Part shown: positions 14,125-17,395 of the stretch, piece after piece
Layout of the letters: each line of letters opens with the position of its first letter
How positions within the stretch are numbered: position 1 is the stretch's first letter
Assembly (NCBI GenBank): GCA_041911695.1
Contig: JAYROM010000120.1
Coordinates: 1 to 17,395, forward strand
Direction: 5' to 3'
Length of the DNA stretch: 17,395 bases
From: Pseudaeromonas sp041911695
Lineage (GTDB): Bacteria; Pseudomonadota; Gammaproteobacteria; Enterobacterales; Aeromonadaceae
Notes under the pieces: generated by a model
Told to the model about the DNA's origin: nothing
What the model saw: the letters and a program-made list of their open reading frames with translations, nothing else
Database searches by the model: none
Program-made: the position numbers and the translations under genes

Positions 14125-15439
14125 GTGGCAACTCCTGGTGCGGGGGCAGGGCACTGGTGTCCAGGCGGGTGACCAGCAACTGGTCGATCTTATAACTATC
14201 GATATCTACCACTTCAAACTTGTAACCTGAAAAGTTAATAAAATCAGTGCGTTTTGGTATTTTCCGCAAAGTAAACATCATAAAGCCAGCGATGGTTTCG
14301 TAGTTCTCTGCCTGCGGGAAATCATCAATATCGAGTGCGCGCATCACATCATCAATCGGGGCTGCGCCATCAATCAGCCAGGATTTATCGTCACGTTGCA
14401 CAATTTGCTCTTCCATATGATGCTGCGCCACGATGTCACCCATCAGGGTATTCATCACATCATTTAACGTAATAATCCCGACGACGAGGGCGTATTCGTT
14501 AAGCACCACCGCGAAATCCTGTCGGCTGGCATTGAAGCTATCCAGCGTTTCCGAGAGGGTCAGGGTATCCGGAATCATCAACGGGGCGCGGAGCAGTTGC
14601 TCGCTACGCAGTGAAATGTGTTGTTGCTGGATAATGCGCAGCAGGATGTCCTTGCTATCGACATAACCAATCACGCGGTCAATGACATCAGCACACACCA
14701 GAAACTTGGAGTGCGGATTGGCGGCGATCTTTTCCTTGATCACGGTTTCACCATCTGCGTGATCAAAGAAGATGATGCTGTCACGGGCGGTCATGGCAGA
14801 AGGCACGGTGCGGGTATCCAGCTCGAACACATTCTCGATCAGCTGATGTTCCTGCTTGCGCAGGGCGCCAGCCTCAGCACCAGCGGCGACCATGGCATAA
14901 ACATCATCCGGGGTGATCTCATCGTGATGCTGACCATGCAGGTTAAACATGCGCAAGATCAGGCTGGCCAACCCATTAAACAGCCAGACCAGCGGGCTAG
15001 AGAGCAGCAGCAATAACCGCATGGTGCCAGCGATGCGCAAGGCCAGTGATTCCGGCAACAACATGGCAATCCGTTTGGGAATTAAATCCGCAAACAGAAC
15101 AAACATGGAGGTCACCAAGGTAAACGACAGTATCGAGCTGGTCTGTGATAGTAAGTTGGCTGGTAGCACAGGCGACAGGACATCAGCAATATAAGGTGTC
15201 AGCGCCGATTCACCGAGCACACCGGCAAGAATGGCTACAGCATTCAGGCCAATTGTCACCACGGTAAAAAAGCGGCCGGGTTGCTGTTTGAGTTGTAACA
15301 CCAGTTCGGCATGGTCATTGCCATCATCGACCATTTGTTGCAGTTTAAGTCGTCGACTCGCGGCAAACGCGATCTCCGAGGCAGTAAAGAACGCGCTGGC
15401 GGCGATCAAGGCACATATGATGAGAACACTGCTGGTCAT
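14114..15439 (-). CDS. paeA: CNNM/HlyC-CorC family membrane protein, PaeA (YtfL) type
   Basis: The 441-residue protein is a near full-length match to E. coli YtfL (447). Order: an N-terminal DUF21/CNNM membrane domain with about four membrane segments (MTSSVLIICALIAASAFF; FFTVVTIGLNAVAILAGVLG; FTLVTSMFVLFADLIPKRI; LLLLLSSPLVWLFNGLASLI), a CBS-domain pair (TVPSAMTARDSIIFF; NEYALVVGIITLNDV) and a C-terminal transporter-associated CorC_HlyC domain (NYETIAGFMMFTLRKIPKR to QLLVTRL). In enteric bacteria YtfL was renamed PaeA for a role in cadaverine and putrescine export and stationary-phase survival under polyamine stress. The start at ATG 15439 fits the family; a 41-residue in-frame extension has no hydrophobic or conserved content. 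GGGA stands 6 nt before the ATG. It is the first gene of a coupled pair with the abgA-like gene. Confidence 0.9.
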   Translation of the reverse strand: MTSSVLIICALIAASAFFTASEIAFAASRRLKLQQMVDDGNDHAELVLQLKQQPGRFFTVVTIGLNAVAILAGVLGESALTPYIADVLSPVLPANLLSQTSSILSFTLVTSMFVLFADLIPKRIAMLLPESLALRIAGTMRLLLLLSSPLVWLFNGLASLILRMFNLHGQHHDEITPDDVYAMVAAGAEAGALRKQEHQLIENVFELDTRTVPSAMTARDSIIFFDHADGETVIKEKIAANPHSKFLVCADVIDRVIGYVDSKDILLRIIQQQHISLRSEQLLRAPLMIPDTLTLSETLDSFNASRQDFAVVLNEYALVVGIITLNDVMNTLMGDIVAQHHMEEQIVQRDDKSWLIDGAAPIDDVMRALDIDDFPQAENYETIAGFMMFTLRKIPKRTDFINFSGYKFEVVDIDSYKIDQLLVTRLDTSALPPHQELPHAH

Positions 15440-15608
15440 GGGAAGTCCCGTGTAAGAGTTATAGGCGAACAACTTCGCTGTGCACATTAGCATCGCACGC
15501 GCCAAGCCAGATGACAAATCAGAGACTTGTTGATGACGCAAACCCATGCACACCGTTACCAAGGCTGGATAGAGACCGGCAGCACCGGGCCGGAACAGGA
15601 TAAATTTA

Positions 15609-15729
15609 ACTTCGCATAATATCCCGCCGGATTATGGTAATAAATTCAATGACTTGCGATAATCAAAAGCGCAAGTCATCGCCCCCAGAATGGGGGCGTT
15701 TTTAGCCATAATCCGTGATTATGCGAAGG
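15609..15729. other. Two inverted dif-like XerCD sites forming a forked attP hairpin
   Basis: Site 1 (plus): XerC arm ACTTCGCATAA (15609-15619), 12-bp centre, XerD arm TTATGGTAATA (15632-15642). Site 2 (minus): XerC arm CCTTCGCATAA (15719-15729), 7-bp centre, XerD arm TTATGGCTAAA (15701-15711). The E. coli dif arms are GGTGCGCATAA and TTATGTTAAAT; matches are 8/11 and 8/11 for site 1, 8/11 and 7/11 for site 2. As single strand, 15610-15620 pairs with 15718-15728 and 15629-15637 with 15706-15714 around an unequal bulge. The fork is capped by two hairpins (15649-15658 with 15670-15679, and 15680-15698). This is the CTX-phage attP(+) design. The leftmost XerC arm would derive from the host dif site. 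Confidence 0.75.
15680..15703 (+). terminator. Terminator-like hairpin inside the attP fork
   Basis: CGCCCCC / GGGGGCG with an AGAAT loop is followed by five T. It could stop transcription entering the phage from the left; in single-stranded DNA it is one of the two hairpins capping the attP fork. Confidence 0.7.
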
Positions 15730-15737
15730 GCAGGCGC

Positions 15738-15743
15738 TATAAT
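15738..15743 (+). promoter_or_regulatory. Perfect -10 box TATAAT just inside the phage
   Basis: TATAAT stands 9 bp after the second XerC arm. No good -35 lies 16-18 bp upstream (GTGATT or TGATTA, inside the attP stem), so it would need an activator, or might use the folded single strand as some phage and plasmid promoters do. Confidence 0.4.
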
Positions 15744-15773
15744 CGTGCTGCACGCCGCATCTCTGCACTTTTA

Positions 15774-15796
15774 GGCGCCGACACCGGCGCCTTTTC
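15774..15796 (+). terminator. Terminator-like hairpin in the phage leader
   Basis: GGCGCCG / CGGCGCC (15774-15780 and 15785-15791) with an ACAC loop is followed by TTTTC. It lies about 25 nt downstream of the start expected from the TATAAT at 15738 and 22 nt before the next ATG. Confidence 0.65.
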
Positions 15797-15817
15797 TTTA
15801 TATAGGATGTTTCGCAC

Positions 15818-15976
15818 ATGCCCGCACATCAAAACGCGCCGTTGATCTTCCTGCTGGAGCGGGCCCTGGCCGATGTCGGGCGGGGGCGCACCTACAGCCC
15901 GGCCGAGGCGTTGGCCGTTCTTGCGCGACGCCGAGTCACGCCACGCCGCTCTCGTGACGAGCGGCCGCCGCGTTGA
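15818..15976 (+). CDS. Small phage ORF, 52 residues, unknown
   Basis: The ORF reads MPAHQNAPLIFLLERALADV and continues GRGRTYSPAEALAVLARR to an Arg-rich end. I do not recognise it. A helix-turn-helix-sized helical region and a basic tail would fit a small DNA-binding regulator, but no domain can be named. AGGA stands 11 nt before the ATG, which is a loose spacing. Its last 41 bases overlap the minus-strand ORF 15936-16082, so only one of the two may be real, or both may be and interfere with each other. A plus-strand terminator at 16138-16170 would close its transcript. Confidence 0.4.
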   Translation: MPAHQNAPLIFLLERALADVGRGRTYSPAEALAVLARRRVTPRRSRDERPPR

Positions 15977-16082
15977 ACTCCGCGAACTCCGACAGGTTGG
16001 CGTCGTAGTCATCTATCAGCTCATCCATCCGCGCCAGCGCCTCCTCGTATTCGGCGTTCGTTTCGATCCCGTTCCCGCTCAT
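15936..16082 (-). CDS. Small acidic phage ORF, HigA N-terminus-like, in the repressor position
   Basis: The 48-residue ORF has ETNAEYEEALARMDELIDDY near its start. That block resembles the N-terminal segment of HigA-type antitoxins (the I-x-T-x-x-x-Y-x-x-A-L-A-x-I-x-x-L-M-D pattern), but the protein stops before any helix-turn-helix domain. The resemblance is from memory and moderate. The ATG has GGAGA 7 nt before it, the last of three tandem CGGAGA-type repeats. It lies between the attP region and the initiator on the opposite strand, the place of the rstR repressor in CTX phage. It may be a partner-binding peptide, an anti-repressor, or a remnant of a longer antitoxin. Confidence 0.5.
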   Translation of the reverse strand: MSGNGIETNAEYEEALARMDELIDDYDANLSEFAEFNAAAARHESGVA

Positions 16083-16088
16083 TGTCGT

Positions 16089-16109
16089 GTCTCCGTTCTC
16101 CGTTCTCCG
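16089..16109 (-). repeat. Three tandem 7-bp repeats with Shine-Dalgarno character
   Basis: On the minus strand CGGAGAA, CGGAGAA and CGGAGAC follow one another directly. Each contains GGAG. They end 7 nt before the ATG of the 48-residue ORF. Confidence 0.6.
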
Positions 16110-16137
16110 GTTCTGCTGCCATGGTAGCCGGTGAACA

Positions 16138-16170
16138 GGGTGGGAGGCCTTTAATCTCCTACCCTTTTTT
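16138..16170 (+). terminator. Intrinsic terminator in the phage control region
   Basis: GGGTGGGAG (16138-16146) pairs with CTCCTACCC (16156-16164), one G-T pair, with a 9-nt loop and six T after it. It points along the plus strand and separates the small ORFs from the initiator leader. The 445-bp stretch 16083-16527 otherwise holds a small hairpin at 16243-16259 (CTATCC / GGATAG), a promoter and the hairpin array. Confidence 0.75.
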
Positions 16171-16296
16171 CAGTGAACAACCTTTTCCCCGCTTTTTGGC
16201 CTCTAACGGCTCCTTCAGCACACTCCATTCAAAAACGCTCTACTATCCGTTTGGGATAGAAGACTTTGATTTTGAAAGATATTTTCTGTATTCCTC

Positions 16297-16325
16297 TTGA
16301 CGCGAGATCGGCCGTCTGGGATCAT
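16297..16325 (+). promoter_or_regulatory. Candidate promoter of the replication initiator
   Basis: TTGACG (16297-16302, five of six) is followed by 17 bp and GATCAT (16320-16325, four of six). Transcription would start about 15-20 nt before the hairpin array, placing the whole array in the leader of the initiator mRNA. Confidence 0.35.
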
Positions 16326-16350
16326 AAACGTCGGAAGGTTTCCCTCCATC

Positions 16351-16493
16351 AGGTCCCCGCGGGGACCTCGGTCCTACGGGACCCCATGGCGCACGCCATT
16401 TCAGGCCCGGTAGGGCCATTCAGCCTCAGTCGAGGCACTAGGCGACCGATGGTCGCACCCGCCGTCAGGCGGTTCGCGTGGATGTATCCGCGC
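16351..16493 (+). repeat. Array of seven to eight consecutive short hairpins
   Basis: Successive units, with stem sequences: 16351-16368 (perfect palindrome AGGTCCCCG...), 16370-16383 (GGTCC/GGACC, loop TACG), 16386-16399 (ATGGC/GCCAT, GCAC), 16404-16417 (GGCCC/GGGCC, GGTA), 16423-16436 (GCCTC/GAGGC, AGTC), 16442-16456 (GCGACC/GGTCGC, GAT), 16459-16472 (CCGCC/GGCGG, GTCA), and a looser one at 16475-16492. Start-to-start distance is 16-19 nt and linkers are 1-5 nt. Every stem differs in sequence, so the structure is repeated, not the bases. Likely roles are phage ssDNA origin or packaging signal, or a structured mRNA leader. Confidence 0.85.
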
Positions 16494-16527
16494 CAGGTGT
16501 CCATTTTCATGACTGAGGTGTCGCGCT

Positions 16528-17395
16528 GTGCTGGTATTCTGCGATCTGTTGCAACTTTCTATCCCGATCCTCCGCGACCCGCGCTGGTCTCGCGGTGCTG
16601 TCTCTGCCGAGTCGCACGACGCCGGATATATCGCCGTCAACGACGACAGCGATCACGATTGGGACATTGACGAGTCCCGTATTGCCTCGATCACCGGTTT
16701 CGGCCTGTCCGCCCGCGACGTTCAGATCGCACCCTCCGGTCAAATTTCAGTCTCGCAGTTGGGGTTCCACTGGGAATCGCTGCCGTCGTCCTATAGCGGT
16801 ATCGCCGTCCGTGTCTGCCGTCGTCACCATGGGCGCGGGAACGGCGATTCGGCCTCGCCGCGTGTGACCGTCCGCTGTTCGCCGGCAAAAGTGCTGCAGG
16901 GCCATAACCTGATCGCGGATGTGTATAGCGTCGCCGACGCCGCAGAAATCATCCTCAGCAGAGTACTTTTTGCGCTGCCCGAGATCGCGCAGCTGCTCGA
17001 CCTCGAGCGCACGCTGGTCGATGAAATCCATGTAACGTCGGGCCTGCTCTGCCAGTCGCCCGTCCAGGTGCAGCAAATCATCGAACGGATGCGCAGCTTT
17101 CGCTACCGCCAGTGGCGCGCCGCTGACACCGCGCAGGGTGACCTGTCGCGCGGTCTGGCTGGCTATAAAACCAGCCTCTATTTCGGCGCCGGTTCGTCGT
17201 ATCACCGCGAGTGCATGTACCACAAGGGCCCGGAGGTCGCGGACCAGGCCCGCGAGGCTCGCCGCGCTGCCGACCGTGACCCCGAAAACGTGCTCCTGCG
17301 TGAACGCGCGGAGCTGCTCGAACGGCCTGAAATCGTCGCCGATGCCGCAAAAACCCTCCGCCTCGAGGGCCGCTGGCTGCGCCGCGGTTTGACCG
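16528..17395 (+). CDS. Phage replication initiation protein, gene II/X (Phage_CRI) type, 3' partial
   Basis: The frame is open from just after a TGA at 16510 to the end of the window, giving 289 residues from GTG 16528, which has GAGG 9 nt before it. Family marks: SPAKVLQGHNL (118-128), the YFGAGSSYHRECMYHKGPEV block (218-237) and LRLEGRWLRRGL (277-288), equivalents of SPAKxLQGHN, VYxGxxSRRxxxKxYxKGxE and LRFEVxLxSRxL in filamentous-phage initiators. These proteins nick the plus-strand origin to start rolling-circle replication. The usual RIDVT motif is EIHVT here (166-170), and the N-terminus lacks the common MIDWLTV-like opening. Codon use is GC-rich compared with the chromosome. The start codon is inferred; no ATG lies at a suitable position in this frame. 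Confidence 0.72.
   Translation, partial: MLVFCDLLQLSIPILRDPRWSRGAVSAESHDAGYIAVNDDSDHDWDIDESRIASITGFGLSARDVQIAPSGQISVSQLGFHWESLPSSYSGIAVRVCRRHHGRGNGDSASPRVTVRCSPAKVLQGHNLIADVYSVADAAEIILSRVLFALPEIAQLLDLERTLVDEIHVTSGLLCQSPVQVQQIIERMRSFRYRQWRAADTAQGDLSRGLAGYKTSLYFGAGSSYHRECMYHKGPEVADQAREARRAADRDPENVLLRERAELLERPEIVADAAKTLRLEGRWLRRGLT

Larger units (their letters stand above)
15609..17395 (+). mobile_element. Filamentous phage (inovirus) prophage, left end, runs off the window
   Basis: The segment starts at a dif-like XerC half-site, is visibly richer in G+C than the chromosome to its left, and carries a folded XerCD attachment region, short control ORFs, a hairpin array and a gene II/X-type replication initiator. 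The order attP region, small minus-strand ORF, initiator matches the start of CTX-type prophages (attP, rstR, rstA). The structural and assembly genes (coat, pIII, Zot-like pI) would lie to the right, outside the window, so a satellite phage lacking them cannot be excluded. Confidence 0.75.

Noticed and set aside
15440..15562. Longer paeA start with 41 extra residues
   Set aside because: The E. coli homologue starts at the equivalent of 15439, and the extension is not hydrophobic or conserved.
15873..16127. 84-residue plus-strand ORF in the phage control region
   Set aside because: It lies antisense to the 48-residue minus ORF, lacks a ribosome-binding site and has shadow-like composition.
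16351..16493. CRISPR array or attC/integron cassette array
   Set aside because: The units do not share sequence, are only 14-18 nt, and have no unique spacers of constant length. Only the fold is repeated.
16266..16670. 134-residue plus-strand ORF across the hairpin array
   Set aside because: It runs through all hairpins and the initiator start in another frame, is Arg/Pro/Cys-rich with no domain, and overlaps the better-supported initiator gene.

Overview
The window is about 15.6 kb of gammaproteobacterial chromosome followed by the first 1.8 kb of an integrated filamentous phage (inovirus). The ycbZ(lonH)-fabA-rmf order matches enteric bacteria. A DUF3466 protein with a GlyGly-CTERM-like tail next to rmf, a second LonA protease, and close matches to E. 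coli YfcA, YbjD, AbgA and YtfL suggest an Aeromonadales-type gammaproteobacterium. The genus is inferred from recalled family features, not from a search.

Layout. 1-1230: the 3' half of a secreted DUF3466 protein, then rmf (ribosome hibernation). 1290-4002: fabA (unsaturated fatty acid synthesis) and a Lon-like protease, both on the minus strand, with a FabR-type operator inside the fabA promoter. 4003-4868: mostly non-coding, with one well-supported 41-residue ORF. 4869-7568: yfcA, a tandem Pho-box promoter, a second 41-residue ORF, and ybjD (OLD-family ATPase/Toprim), whose ribosome-binding region lies in a perfect hairpin. 7565-12194 (minus): glgX and a LonA-type protease with a sigma32-type promoter. 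12330-12875: an OmpA-domain lipoprotein. 12832-15439 (minus): a translationally coupled pair, paeA(ytfL)-abgA-like.

15609-17395: the phage. Its left end carries two inverted dif-like XerC/XerD sites that can pair into a forked hairpin, the arrangement known from CTX-type phages that integrate as folded single-stranded DNA through XerCD. A short control region with two small ORFs follows. One of these, on the minus strand, sits where CTX phage carries its repressor and resembles the N-terminus of HigA-type antitoxins. Next comes an array of seven to eight different short hairpins in a row, and then a gene II/X-type replication initiator that runs off the window.

The host genes are ordinary housekeeping and stress functions, though several have clear regulatory signals (FabR, PhoB, sigma32, a leader terminator at rmf, a start-codon hairpin at ybjD). 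The most unusual material is in the phage: the folded attachment region and the hairpin array in front of the initiator gene.
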